A stretch of 42,355 bases of DNA from the NCBI GenBank assembly GCA_020052375.1, contig JAGVPG010000018.1, positions 1-42,355 of the forward strand, given 5' to 3'. Numbering within the stretch: position 1 is the first letter of the stretch; each line of letters begins with the position of its first letter. Positions 22,935-32,089 of this stretch are shown one piece after another. The stretch comes from Actinomycetota bacterium (GTDB taxonomy: Bacteria; Actinomycetota; JAHEXW01; JAGVPG01). Position numbers and translations under genes: made by a program. The notes under the pieces were generated by a model. That model ran no database searches and was not told the origin of the DNA. It worked only from the letters and a program-made list of their open reading frames with translations.

Positions 22935-23209
22935 GGATCGATGAGATAGGTAAGGACGAAGGGAAAGCCGGCAAGATCGGCAATATCGATGTGGCAGTCT
23001 ATAACGGTGAAGACGGGACGATCGTGCTTGATGCCACATGTACGCATATGGGGTGTATCGTATCCTTCAACAGCGCAGACAAGACATGGGATTGCCCCTG
23101 CCATGGTTCGAGATTCAAAGCGGATGGAACGGTCTTTGCGGGACCGGCCGTCGCTCCTCTGAATAGGATCGCCTTCAGGATCGAGAGTAGTGAGATAATC
23201 TTTGATTGA
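22931..23209 (+). CDS. Small Rieske [2Fe-2S] protein
   Basis: A 92-residue Rieske-type ferredoxin with both halves of the cluster site: CTHMGC (about residue 37) and CPCHGSRF (about 55). There is no membrane anchor or signal peptide, so it is cytosolic. Its ATG overlaps the lipA stop (ATGA), making it the last gene of the dehydrogenase-lipoate operon. An electron-donor or assembly role for LipA is a tempting inference, but a general ferredoxin for an oxygenase or reductase is equally possible. Confidence 0.9.
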   Translation: MRIDEIGKDEGKAGKIGNIDVAVYNGEDGTIVLDATCTHMGCIVSFNSADKTWDCPCHGSRFKADGTVFAGPAVAPLNRIAFRIESSEIIFD

Positions 23210-23216
23210 TCCGTGC

Positions 23217-24518
23217 CTATGGCTTATCTACCAGGTCGAGAGATCTCATGAAAAGTAGGGACAGGCCGGTCAGAAGGGTCAGTGAACCACCGCCGAAGAC
23301 TGCGATCGGAGCTCCGATCTTTTCTGCTATGGCGCCGGCTATCAGGGAACCGAACGGCATCATTCCCATAAAACACCAAACAAACATGCTCATGATGCGG
23401 CCTCTTATAGCGCCTGGAGTCAGATGTTGGAGAGATGTGTTGAGCGACGACGTTGTTACAAGAAAACCGGCGCCGGTTATGACGAGGATGCACATCGAGA
23501 GCAAAAACGATCTGGATAATGAGAATAACATCAACGACGCTCCGCAAACGATCGCCCCGCTTTTTATCAAGAGGTCTCGCCTGACTACATTGGCCAGGTA
23601 GGCGACAGCCAATGCGCCGACTACCGCGCCACCACCGTTCGCGGCCATAAGAAAACCGAATCCTTTAGCGCCGCCCTTAAGTATGTCTCTGGCGAAGACG
23701 GGCATTAGCGCGATATAGGACAGTCCGAAGAAAGTCACAAGAGCGGTCGTCGATAGCAGGACTCTGATCGCGGGTCGCTCCCAGGCGAACATGAATCCGG
23801 TCTTTAGCTGCTTGAACAGACTGTCTCCGGCGTCGCCGTGATCTGGGATGTTCGGTCTCATCAAGAACAGGGCGATGATAACCGCGATGAAGCTGACACC
23901 GTTGATATAGAAGTTGGAGGACGCGCCCCACGTCGCCAGCACGAGTCCGGCGATAGCCGGTCCGACCATCCTGGACGACTGGAACTGCGCCGAGTTCAGC
24001 GCGATCGCGTTCAATAGGTTTTTCCTTGGCACAATATCGCTGATCAGCGCCTGCCATGCCGGAAAAGCAACGGCGGTGCTGATGCCGGTGCCGATACTGA
24101 TGATCATGATCACCGGGATAGTCGCCTGATGTGTCTGAATAAGGAATCCTAGAAGGAATGCCAGGACCATAGCGACGGTTTGCGTCAAGATGACCAGGTT
24201 CTTGCGGTTGAAACGGTCCGCTGCCACACCGGCCAGGAATACCAGGAAGAAGACAGGTATCTGGGAAGTGAAGTTGACGAGGCCGACATAGAAAGCCGAG
24301 TTCGTCATCTCGAGGACTATCCAGCCGAGCGCGATCATCTGCATCCACGTACCTACGTTCGACAGCAAGGCGCCCGTCCAGAAATAACGGTAGTCGCGAT
24401 AAGTAAATGAATGGAACAAACGGCGGGGCGAGAATCCTCTCTGGATGAGCGATGATTCTGGACTCGTTATTTCGGCTTCGGCGGTACCGAGTTGAGGTTT
24501 TTCTTCGTTCGGTGTCAT
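23217..24518 (-). CDS. MFS exporter (EntS/MFS_3-like)
   Basis: A 433-residue major-facilitator transporter with twelve predicted helices. The N-terminal FHSFTYRDYRYFWTGALLSN followed by VGTWMQMIALGWIVLEMT is the hallmark of the MFS_3 branch (EntS-like siderophore or drug exporters), and GVAADRFNRKNL is the loop 2-3 motif. Substrate unknown. No Shine-Dalgarno is visible ahead of the ATG, but TATAAT lies 6 bases upstream, which suggests a leaderless mRNA. Convergent with the Rieske gene (7-base gap). Confidence 0.88.
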   Translation of the reverse strand: MTPNEEKPQLGTAEAEITSPESSLIQRGFSPRRLFHSFTYRDYRYFWTGALLSNVGTWMQMIALGWIVLEMTNSAFYVGLVNFTSQIPVFFLVFLAGVAADRFNRKNLVILTQTVAMVLAFLLGFLIQTHQATIPVIMIISIGTGISTAVAFPAWQALISDIVPRKNLLNAIALNSAQFQSSRMVGPAIAGLVLATWGASSNFYINGVSFIAVIIALFLMRPNIPDHGDAGDSLFKQLKTGFMFAWERPAIRVLLSTTALVTFFGLSYIALMPVFARDILKGGAKGFGFLMAANGGGAVVGALAVAYLANVVRRDLLIKSGAIVCGASLMLFSLSRSFLLSMCILVITGAGFLVTTSSLNTSLQHLTPGAIRGRIMSMFVWCFMGMMPFGSLIAGAIAEKIGAPIAVFGGGSLTLLTGLSLLFMRSLDLVDKP

Positions 24519-24524
24519 TTTTTC

Positions 24525-24530
24525 ATTATA
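24525..24530 (-). promoter_or_regulatory. -10 box of the MFS gene, leaderless geometry
   Basis: On the minus strand TATAAT is followed by exactly six bases (GAAAAA) and then the ATG. No -35 hexamer is clear. Confidence 0.5.
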
Positions 24531-24549
24531 CAGGAGTATCGAAATTTTA

Positions 24550-24558
24550 TGCTATAAT
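24550..24558 (+). promoter_or_regulatory. Extended -10 promoter of the HD-GYP gene
   Basis: TGCTATAAT is a full extended -10 element (TGnTATAAT), 45 bases ahead of the ATG at 24604. An extended -10 can work without a good -35, and none is seen. Confidence 0.55.
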
Positions 24559-24603
24559 TGCGAAGTCAGCTAGCTTCACCTCTATAGATAAAGGCGGTCT
24601 TAT

Positions 24604-26784
24604 ATGGCAGGGAAGGCAACGGGCGTCAAGAAACAAGATAAAAGCGCGAATGTCGAATACCTGAAGAAGATCGCCGAACTCGCCGAAGATGCTATCTATA
24701 TTCTGGATAGACAAGGACGATATATCTTCGTAAACCGGTACGGAACCGAACTCATCGGGAAAAAAGTAAAAGACATAATAGGCAAGGGTCTCAAAGACAT
24801 CTTCCCGAAAAAAACGGTAGCCGATCAGATGGACTTGATAGCCAGAGTGTTTAAAACAGGTAAGTCTGAGCGATACCGGATCGATCTTCCTACGCAGTTC
24901 GGTACAAGGTGGTATAGCACAAGACTGATCCCTGTGGCATTAAAAGGTGACAACCCGGATGCTGTCATCGGCATATCCAGGGACATAACGAAGATAAAGA
25001 AAGCCGAAGACCTTCTTCTGGAATCGGAAGCCAGGTATCGGACGATCTTCGAGATATCTCTCACGGCACAGATCGTATTCGGTGAAGACACAAGAATAAT
25101 CTTGGTAAACAAAGAGTTTACTAAATTAGTCGGTTATAAAAAATCAGAGGTAATCGGTAAGAGCTGGACGAACTTTATACATAAAGAAGACGTCGAGTGG
25201 ATGAAGAAATATCACGAACTACGCGGGGAAGTTCCAACAGAAGCACCCACGAGCTATACATTCCGTTTCGTCACGAAGAATGGTGACACAAGATACGCAT
25301 TAATCAAGATAAACATAATCCCAGGTACGAAAACACGCCAAGCTTCGGCAATGGACATCACTGATTCCAAGAGAATAGCGGAGCGATTGAAAGAAGGCGA
25401 GGAACGGCTAAACCAGATCATTGAGCAAATGCCTTATCCGGTGGAAGTACTTGATGCGGAAGGAACGGCGCTGCTGGTAAATAAGGCTTTTTGTAAGTTA
25501 TACGGTGTCAAGAAGTCCCATGTAATCGGTTTCTATAATATATTCAAAGACCCGATAGTCGAATCGATGGGGATGCTTCCCTATATAAAACGTGTCTTTA
25601 AAGGCGAAACGGTAGTCGTCAAAGACCTTGTGACGGACCTGGAAGCGGTTGAGAAGGGTTACAAGGGCAAGAAACGGGGCAAGATCATCCATGAGACGAC
25701 GATGTTCTCCGTGAAAGACAAAGAAGGACGCGTAACGCACGTGGTCAATATCTGGAAAGACGTCACGGAACAACGCGAAGCTCAAAGATTGCTGCAAGAA
25801 TCGGAGGAAAGATACAGGACACTCGTCGATCTGTCGCCTGACGCCATCGTTGTCCACCAGGACGCGAAGCTGGTCTTTATAAACAAGGTGGGGCTCAAGA
25901 TGGTTGGCGCCAAGAAGCCGGAACAAGTCCTGGGTATGCCGATCCTTGATCTTATGCACCCCGATTATCGCGAGAAGGTGATCGAACGCGCCAAAAAGAT
26001 GGTCATCGATAAAAAACCGGTGCCTACGGCTGAAGAGAAAATAAAGCGTCTCGACGGCACATATATCGACGCGGAGTTTATCGGGAGCCCGGTCATATAT
26101 AACGGAAGGCCGGCCGCGCAGCTTGTAGTCCACGACATAACGAGGCGCAAAAGAGACGAGAAAAAGCTAGCTGAAAGCTTTGTAAAAGTCAAGAAGATGA
26201 TGGAAGGCGTCATCCAGACGATGTCGCGGATCGTCGAGATGAGAGATCCCTATACCGCGGGCCATCAGCAAAGGGTCACCAAACTGGCGTGCGCGATAGC
26301 TGTGGAACTCGGCATCGGCGACGAAGATATGGAACGCATACGCGTGGCTGGTTTGCTGCATGATGTCGGTAAGATCCTGATCCCGACCGAACTTCTAAGC
26401 AAGCCGGGCATTTTGAATGATTTCGAGTTCTCGATCATAAAGAACCATGCCCAAGCAGGCAGTGAGATCCTGGGCGATACAGAATTCGACGCGACGATCA
26501 TCGAGATCATCGTCCAGCATCATGAGAGGGTCAACGGGACGGGGTATCCGAGGGGTCTAAAAGATGGCGATATCTTGCTGCATGCAAGGATAATCGCGGT
26601 AGCCGATGTCGTGGAAGCCATGTCCTCGCACCGGCCCTACAGGCCGGCTCTGGGTATGGACGACGCTCTTCGAGAGATAACGGCTCAAAGGGGCACCTTG
26701 TATGACGAACAAGTAGTCGATGCCTGCATCAAGTTGTTTAAAGACAAGCATTTCAGTCTCGTCGATCTGGAAGAGATCAAATAA
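24604..26784 (+). CDS. Four-PAS sensor with HD-GYP phosphodiesterase domain
   Basis: A 726-residue cytosolic sensor-effector. Four PAS domains run roughly 8-130, 135-265, 270-400 and 405-525, each closed by a DIT- or DVT-type motif (ISRDITK, AMDITDSK, WKDVTEQ, VHDITRR). The HD-GYP domain (about 535-726) has GLLHDVGKILIP, the metal ligands HHERVNGTGYPRG and ADVVEAMSSHRPYRP. HD-GYP enzymes hydrolyse cyclic di-GMP. The consensus HHExxDGxGYP has Asn for Asp here, a modest change. The stimulus (redox, ligand) is unknown; no membrane helix is present. Confidence 0.9.
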   Translation: MAGKATGVKKQDKSANVEYLKKIAELAEDAIYILDRQGRYIFVNRYGTELIGKKVKDIIGKGLKDIFPKKTVADQMDLIARVFKTGKSERYRIDLPTQFGTRWYSTRLIPVALKGDNPDAVIGISRDITKIKKAEDLLLESEARYRTIFEISLTAQIVFGEDTRIILVNKEFTKLVGYKKSEVIGKSWTNFIHKEDVEWMKKYHELRGEVPTEAPTSYTFRFVTKNGDTRYALIKINIIPGTKTRQASAMDITDSKRIAERLKEGEERLNQIIEQMPYPVEVLDAEGTALLVNKAFCKLYGVKKSHVIGFYNIFKDPIVESMGMLPYIKRVFKGETVVVKDLVTDLEAVEKGYKGKKRGKIIHETTMFSVKDKEGRVTHVVNIWKDVTEQREAQRLLQESEERYRTLVDLSPDAIVVHQDAKLVFINKVGLKMVGAKKPEQVLGMPILDLMHPDYREKVIERAKKMVIDKKPVPTAEEKIKRLDGTYIDAEFIGSPVIYNGRPAAQLVVHDITRRKRDEKKLAESFVKVKKMMEGVIQTMSRIVEMRDPYTAGHQQRVTKLACAIAVELGIGDEDMERIRVAGLLHDVGKILIPTELLSKPGILNDFEFSIIKNHAQAGSEILGDTEFDATIIEIIVQHHERVNGTGYPRGLKDGDILLHARIIAVADVVEAMSSHRPYRPALGMDDALREITAQRGTLYDEQVVDACIKLFKDKHFSLVDLEEIK

Positions 26785-26800
26785 CCTTTTGGAGTATTTC

Positions 26801-27754
26801 ATGAAACAACTTCTTATCTTCGAAACCGGTAGTAAGCCTGTCGCAAGCAGCATCGAAGATGTCAAGAACTGTCTGGAAACCAAGAAAACTTTCTGGTTGG
26901 ATATCTCAGCTCCCGAAAAAGCCGATTTTGCTTTTTTAAAAGAAGTCTTAAAGATACCGGGACCGCAGATGGAGGAGATACGGACCGGACAAAGCCTGCC
27001 CAAGTTGAAAAGGGCGGCAGGGCTTACGTTTCTATCCTGGTATTCGATCGATCCGGGCGTGACATCGCCACCGGAACGGTTCGAGTGTGTCATATGCGAC
27101 CGGTTTCTGCTGACTGTTCACCATCAAAAGATGGAGCTGATGGACAAGGTATTATCACTCATGGCGGGCGATCCGGATCTAGCCGCGGAAGGGCCCGAAA
27201 GAGTACTCTACGAGCTTATGGATGCCGCGGTCGATGATTACTTCTTGATCGTCGACGGCTTCAGTGATGAGGTTGACGAACTGGAAGACGTGATGTTCAA
27301 CGAGCCGACGAGCAAAGACGTCAAAAGGCTGTTTACCCTGAAAAGAAAGATGCTTGAATTACGGAAGATCGCCGCACCGGAGAGAGAAGTAGTAAACTCG
27401 GTCTTACGGCGCGAACAGTCTTTTGTCAGCGCAGAGAATATCGGTTACTACGAGGATCTCTACGATCATCTGGTCAGGATCATTGACCTGATCGACACGC
27501 TGCATGACGTGGCAAGCGGCGCTATGCAGATATACCAGGCGACGATCTCGAACAACTTGAACTCGATAATGAAGACCTTGACGATCATAGCTACGATCGC
27601 GATGCCTCTTAGCGTGATCGCCGGCATCTACGGTATGAACTTCAAGTACATGCCGGAGTTGTACTGGCATTACGGATACTTCTATATATTGGGTTTGATG
27701 ATCTTAATCACGGGTGGGATGTTGTACTGGTTCTGGCGTAGAAAGTGGCTTTGA
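26801..27754 (+). CDS. corA: CorA-family magnesium/divalent cation channel
   Basis: A 317-residue CorA-like transporter. A long cytoplasmic alpha/beta and coiled region precedes two C-terminal helices; the first ends with the signature YGMN (PLSVIAGIYGMNFKYMPEL), which lines the pore mouth. The last residues WRRKWL are basic, as usual. ATG 26801 is preferred over an in-frame start at 26720 inside the preceding gene because GGAG at 26791 fits. The gene follows the HD-GYP gene by 16 bases. Confidence 0.9.
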   Translation: MKQLLIFETGSKPVASSIEDVKNCLETKKTFWLDISAPEKADFAFLKEVLKIPGPQMEEIRTGQSLPKLKRAAGLTFLSWYSIDPGVTSPPERFECVICDRFLLTVHHQKMELMDKVLSLMAGDPDLAAEGPERVLYELMDAAVDDYFLIVDGFSDEVDELEDVMFNEPTSKDVKRLFTLKRKMLELRKIAAPEREVVNSVLRREQSFVSAENIGYYEDLYDHLVRIIDLIDTLHDVASGAMQIYQATISNNLNSIMKTLTIIATIAMPLSVIAGIYGMNFKYMPELYWHYGYFYILGLMILITGGMLYWFWRRKWL

Positions 27755-28590
27755 TGCCCGCTTATATACAGGTGTTGAAGCCGAGCGAGACCGCGCTGCT
27801 TACTTTCTACGGGACCGCGACGGCTGTTGTAGCAGGGGGGGGAAGGGCCGACCCGAAAGTACTGTTGCTGGTCTTTATCGCTTTATTGATAGGCAGCGCC
27901 GGGGTGAACGGGATAACGAACTATCTTGACCGGGATTTCGACGCCCGGATGGAAAGGACCAGGAACAGGCCGTTACCTGCCGGCAGGATCTCGCCGCCGG
28001 AGAAAGCTTTGCCCTGGATCATATCTTTGATCGTAGCCGGCCTGGCGTTAAGCTGGTTCCTGGATCCTCTATGTCCGGTCTTCGGCCTGGTAGGATTGGT
28101 AGCTGCGATAACTGCGCGGAAGACGGCGATAACACACTGGATGGGGATCATTTCCAGTGTAATACCTGGATTGATCGCCTGGCAAGCGGTGAGGCATGGC
28201 CTGGACTTATCGATTGCGTTCATATGCTTGATAATCGCGTTCTGGGTCCCGATGCATGTGTGGAGCCTCATGCTCGCGTATCGCGATGATTACTGGCAAG
28301 CCGGTTATACGTATTTTCCTTTGACTGTATCCGAAAGGACGGCGGAATCAGTACTGCTTTTATTCGCTGTCTTACTGTCAAGCGCGACGCTGGCGCTGTA
28401 CAGCATCGGCAAGTTCACATTTATCTATCTGGCCGGGGCGATCGTCCTAAGTACCGTAGTCATAGCGGCAAATATAAACCTGCTGATCAGGGGAACGGGA
28501 AAAAACGCCTGGCGGGTATATAAACTAAGCGCCTATCCGTTCCTGGGCATGATATTCTTATTGATGATGGTGGATAGATTGATAGTCTAG
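27754..28590 (+). CDS. ctaB: UbiA-family prenyltransferase, heme o synthase-like
   Basis: A 278-residue polytopic membrane enzyme. NYLDRDFDARMERTRNRPLP is the first Asp-rich prenyl-diphosphate motif in the form typical of protoheme IX farnesyltransferase. HVWSLMLAYRDDYWQAGYTY is the second, with the DD-x-x-x-A-G pattern also seen in CtaB. Heme o is needed for bo/aa3-type oxidases. The start overlaps the corA stop (TGATG); a GTG at 27745 is an alternative. Placement next to hemE, hemH and hemY supports a heme role. Another aromatic prenyl acceptor cannot be fully excluded. Confidence 0.8.
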   Translation: MPAYIQVLKPSETALLTFYGTATAVVAGGGRADPKVLLLVFIALLIGSAGVNGITNYLDRDFDARMERTRNRPLPAGRISPPEKALPWIISLIVAGLALSWFLDPLCPVFGLVGLVAAITARKTAITHWMGIISSVIPGLIAWQAVRHGLDLSIAFICLIIAFWVPMHVWSLMLAYRDDYWQAGYTYFPLTVSERTAESVLLLFAVLLSSATLALYSIGKFTFIYLAGAIVLSTVVIAANINLLIRGTGKNAWRVYKLSAYPFLGMIFLLMMVDRLIV

Positions 28591-28607
28591 CAGTACCCCC
28601 ACCTAAA

Positions 28608-28630
28608 TCCTCCCCCTTAAAGGGGGAGGA
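28608..28630. repeat. Hairpin between ctaB and hemE
   Basis: TCCTCCCCCTT and AAGGGGGAGGA form an 11-bp perfect stem around a single A. It lacks a T-run on the plus strand, so it is more an RNA-stabilising or REP-like element than a classical terminator. Confidence 0.6.
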
Positions 28631-28664
28631 ATAAAAGGAGGGGGTGCATAAGAAGGAGACGTGA

Positions 28665-29699
28665 GTGAGTAGAGAAGACAGGTTTTTGAAGGCATGCAGG
28701 AGAGAAGAGGTAGACATGACGCCGGTGTGGCTGATGCGGCAGGCCGGTCGTTACATGCAGGAATATAGAGATTTAAGGGAGAAATATTCGTTTCTGGAGA
28801 TGTGCAAGATACCTGAGGTCGCGCTGGAAGTCACGATGCAACCGGTGAACCGGATAGGAATAGACGCGGCGATCCTTTTCTCGGATATCTTGATACCGGT
28901 CGAAGCTATGGGCATAGACCTCGAATTCACGGAAGGCCGGGGGCCGGTGATCAACAATCCTGTGAGGGACGAACGGACATATAAGACCTTGAGGCCGATC
29001 GAACCCGCCGATGTCGGTTTTGTCACGGACGCGATCAAGCTCCTTAGGCATGAGCTGAAAGGGAAAGTCCCGCTAATCGGTTTCTCAGGCGCGCCGTTTA
29101 CGCTGGCCAGTTATATGGTGGAAGGAGGCCATTCAAGGAATTTCCTTACCATCAAGGGGATGATGTACCAGGCGCCCGGGCTCTATGATTCGCTGATGAA
29201 TCTGATCGCCGATGTAGTCGTCACTTATCTCAAGGCGCAGATCGACGCAGGGGCTCAGGTGGTTCAGATATTCGATTCGTGGGTCGGTTGCCTTGGTCCG
29301 GACGACTACGAAGCGTTCGCCATGCCTTATACGAAGAAGATCACCGACGCCTTGAAAGGATCCGGTGTGCCGGTGATCCATTTTGCCAATGGCGCTTCCA
29401 CGTATCTCGATAAGGTGGCGGCTGCCGGCGGTGATGTGATCGGCGTCGACTGGCGTGTCGACCTCGACAGGGCGTGGGATGCGATCGGTCCTGACAAGGC
29501 CATACAAGGAAACCTCGATCCGGTAGCGCTGATGGCCGGACAGGATGAGATCGATAAAAGAGTAAGGTCGATCGTGAAAAAAGCCGGAGGCCGCAACGGT
29601 CATATATTTAACCTGGGACATGGTGTACTGCCGCCTACACCTGTAGAAAACGTAAAATATCTGGTCGATCTGGTGCATGAGGTCAGTTTAAGACGATGA
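28665..29699 (+). CDS. hemE: Uroporphyrinogen decarboxylase
   Basis: A 344-residue HemE, which decarboxylates uroporphyrinogen III to coproporphyrinogen III in the cytosol. The signature PVWLMRQAGRYMQEYR is present, with Arg residues that hold the substrate, plus DAAILFSDILIP (catalytic Asp) and GFSGAPFTLASYM. NGHIFNLGHGVLPPTP near the C-terminus is also canonical. Start is GTG 28665 with AAGGAG at 28653-28658. It overlaps hemH by 4 bases. Confidence 0.95.
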   Translation: MSREDRFLKACRREEVDMTPVWLMRQAGRYMQEYRDLREKYSFLEMCKIPEVALEVTMQPVNRIGIDAAILFSDILIPVEAMGIDLEFTEGRGPVINNPVRDERTYKTLRPIEPADVGFVTDAIKLLRHELKGKVPLIGFSGAPFTLASYMVEGGHSRNFLTIKGMMYQAPGLYDSLMNLIADVVVTYLKAQIDAGAQVVQIFDSWVGCLGPDDYEAFAMPYTKKITDALKGSGVPVIHFANGASTYLDKVAAAGGDVIGVDWRVDLDRAWDAIGPDKAIQGNLDPVALMAGQDEIDKRVRSIVKKAGGRNGHIFNLGHGVLPPTPVENVKYLVDLVHEVSLRR

Positions 29700-30607
29700 A
29701 GACAGCGGTGCTCCTGATGGGTTTCGGCGGTCCCGGACGACCGGAGGATGTGGAGCCGTTTATGAGGCGGATGATGGGAGACAGGCCTCTGCCACCCGGG
29801 CGCATGGATGAGATCAAGAAACGATACGATCTGATCGGCGGGAAGTCACCCTTGCTCGACATCACAAAAAAGCAGGCGAGGGCGCTTGAAGAAGCGCTCA
29901 ACACCGGCAACGACGGATATAGAGTGTATGTCGGGATGTTGAACTGGCACCCGTTTATCGCTGAAGTTCTGGGAACTATCCTCGAAGAAAACCCGGATCG
30001 TCTGGTCGCTCTTAGCTTGAATCCGTACTTCACGATGGCAAGCACCGGCCGGTATTTCGCGGAGTTAGAACGTTCACTGCAAGGTCTGGGATCACCTGTT
30101 GAACCGATAGAGATCAGAAGCTACTGTGATGAGCCGCTGTTTATAGACGCTCTGTCCGAAACGGTCTACGAGGGATTATGCGGCGTGGACGAGGCGTTGA
30201 GGGAAGACACAGACGTTGTATTCACGGCTCACAACATACCTGCCGAAATGGTCGATACGGGTGACCCGTACGCGGATCAAGTAAGGGAAACCGTGCACAA
30301 AGTCGCCCGACAATCAGGTCTTGATAGATGGCATCTGGCCTGGCAGAGTAGTGGTAAGACCGGGAAGTGGCTTGAGCCGGACGTTGATGGTATTATAGAA
30401 AAGTTGTCTATAGAGGGTCGGCGAAGCATTCTCGTCGTACCTGCGGGTTTTGTATCGGATCACATAGAGACGCTTTACGACCTTGATATTAAAGTGAAGG
30501 AAAAAACGGAGTCTATGGGAATGAAATACCAGCGCGCTCCAAGTCTTAATGTCAGGTCGAGCTTTATAAATGCACTTGCCCAAACTGTTCACAAGCATAT
30601 TGCCTAG
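29696..30607 (+). CDS. hemH: Ferrochelatase (probably coproporphyrin III type)
   Basis: A 303-residue ferrochelatase inserting Fe2+ into the porphyrin. Typical parts: VLLMGFGGPGRPEDVEPF, RYDLIGGKSPL, and VVPAGFVSDHIETLYDLDI, whose Glu is catalytic. The catalytic-His motif reads FTAHNIPAEM rather than FSAHxxP with Ser; the His is kept. Short length and lack of a C-terminal extension fit the Gram-positive soluble form (CpfC). It is coupled to hemE by ATGA and followed by hemY, an order suggesting the coproporphyrin-dependent route, though HemQ is not in view. Confidence 0.92.
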   Translation: MKTAVLLMGFGGPGRPEDVEPFMRRMMGDRPLPPGRMDEIKKRYDLIGGKSPLLDITKKQARALEEALNTGNDGYRVYVGMLNWHPFIAEVLGTILEENPDRLVALSLNPYFTMASTGRYFAELERSLQGLGSPVEPIEIRSYCDEPLFIDALSETVYEGLCGVDEALREDTDVVFTAHNIPAEMVDTGDPYADQVRETVHKVARQSGLDRWHLAWQSSGKTGKWLEPDVDGIIEKLSIEGRRSILVVPAGFVSDHIETLYDLDIKVKEKTESMGMKYQRAPSLNVRSSFINALAQTVHKHIA

Positions 30608-30616
30608 GAGGAACGT

Positions 30617-32044
30617 TTGAAGCGCATCGTGATCATCGGTGGCGGAGTATCCGGACTCGGGGCCGCGTATACACTAAAAGAACTACAAGCAGAGAATGGG
30701 GACATGGAGTTCGTACTGCTTGAAAAGCAAGACCGGCTGGGCGGGCAGGTGATAACCGAGAAGATAAACGGATTCACGGTAGAAGGCGGTCCGGACTGCG
30801 TCATCCGTGACAAGACGGCGACATACGATTTTGCAAAGAAGATCGGGATCTACGAAGACCTTATAAATACGCAGACCGAAAACCAGGGGACCTTTATATT
30901 GAATGACGGGAAGCTCGAACCGCTGCCGGAAGGCGTTATGATGATGGTCCCGACCAAGTTTTCACCTTTCGTGCAATCGGCCCTTCTGACATGGCGGGGC
31001 AAACTGAGAGCCGGCATGGATCTGTTTATTCCAAGATCGAAAGGCCTCGATGACGAGAGTCTCGGCAGTTTCGTGACCCGCCGGTTTGGACGGGAAGTCT
31101 TAGACAAGATAGCCGAACCGCTGGTCGGCGGGATACACGCGAGTGATCCGGAAACAATGAGCCTCAAAGCGACATTCCCCCGGTTCCTCCAGTATGAAAA
31201 GGATAAGAGAAGCCTGATCATAGCGATGTTATCGGCAAAACGTAAGATGGCTAAGGCAGCCCCGTCGTTTTCAAAAGGGCCTGAAAGGACCCTGTTCGTT
31301 TCTTTCAAGAACGGGATGCAGGAGTTGATAGACGGGTTGGAAAACGGCATCGGACAGGAGCATCTACAAATGACCAGTGCTGTCGAGCGGGTAGAACCGA
31401 AGACCGGTGGAAAAGCTGGTTACGACGTCGTCTTAAGGAACGGTGAAAGAATAGAGGCAGACGCCGTGATCATGACGACGCTCTCATACGCATGCGCCGA
31501 CCTGATAGAGAACTTTGATAAAGAACTCTCGGATTCTTTGCTGGAGATACCGTGCGTATCGTCTGCGACCATCAATCTGGCGTATAAAAGGGAAGACGTG
31601 CCTCACGATCTCAGAGGATACGGGTTTCTTGTGCCGCAGGTCGAGAACAGACAGATCATGGCATCGACATGGACATCCTCCAAATGGCCGGGCCGCGCTC
31701 CTGAGGGTTATGTGCTACTACGGACTTTCGCGGGAGGCGCTTTCAACCAGGACCTGGCTTTTCAGGACAACGAACGCATCGTCAGAGTGATGAGACACGA
31801 ACTGCAAGATATATTGGGCATAACAGCCGAACCGTATTTTTCCAGAGTGTTCCACTGGAAGGCGTCGATGCCACAGTACTCGATGGGGCACACCGATAGA
31901 GTGGAGAAGATCGAGGAACTTACCGCCGGGCATGGAGGCCTTTTTATTACAGGAGCATCGTACCGTGGAGTCGGGGTCCCGGATTGCTTGAACAACGGTA
32001 AAGAAGCAGCGATCAAAGCGCTTGAATTTGTAAAAAGGAAGTGA
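30617..32044 (+). CDS. hemY: Protoporphyrinogen/coproporphyrinogen III oxidase
   Basis: A 475-residue FAD enzyme of the HemY/CgoX family that aromatises the porphyrinogen ring with oxygen. The dinucleotide-binding motif is IVIIGGGVSGLGAAYTLKEL; LGGQVITEKINGFTVEGGPD and the C-terminal FITGASYRGVGVPDCLNNGK are diagnostic. No membrane segment is seen. TTG 30617 is the start, with AGGAGG at 30606-30611 overlapping the hemH stop. In Gram-positives this enzyme oxidises coproporphyrinogen III. A palindrome follows the stop. Confidence 0.93.
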   Translation: MKRIVIIGGGVSGLGAAYTLKELQAENGDMEFVLLEKQDRLGGQVITEKINGFTVEGGPDCVIRDKTATYDFAKKIGIYEDLINTQTENQGTFILNDGKLEPLPEGVMMMVPTKFSPFVQSALLTWRGKLRAGMDLFIPRSKGLDDESLGSFVTRRFGREVLDKIAEPLVGGIHASDPETMSLKATFPRFLQYEKDKRSLIIAMLSAKRKMAKAAPSFSKGPERTLFVSFKNGMQELIDGLENGIGQEHLQMTSAVERVEPKTGGKAGYDVVLRNGERIEADAVIMTTLSYACADLIENFDKELSDSLLEIPCVSSATINLAYKREDVPHDLRGYGFLVPQVENRQIMASTWTSSKWPGRAPEGYVLLRTFAGGAFNQDLAFQDNERIVRVMRHELQDILGITAEPYFSRVFHWKASMPQYSMGHTDRVEKIEELTAGHGGLFITGASYRGVGVPDCLNNGKEAAIKALEFVKRK

Positions 32045-32052
32045 GTGCAGCC

Positions 32053-32070
32053 GCCGACCTTCAGGTCGGC
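32053..32070. terminator. Inverted REP-like palindrome acting as possible terminator of the hem operon
   Basis: GCCGACCTTCAGGTCGGC is the reverse complement of the palindromes at 4246, 4374 and 5585, with the GC-rich tail inverted on its left. It lies 8 bases after the hemY stop and is followed by TTTT, so on the plus strand it has the shape of a short intrinsic terminator. A mobile repeat may have been recruited for this job. Confidence 0.6.
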
Positions 32071-32089
32071 TTTTACTATTGGAGTCGTT

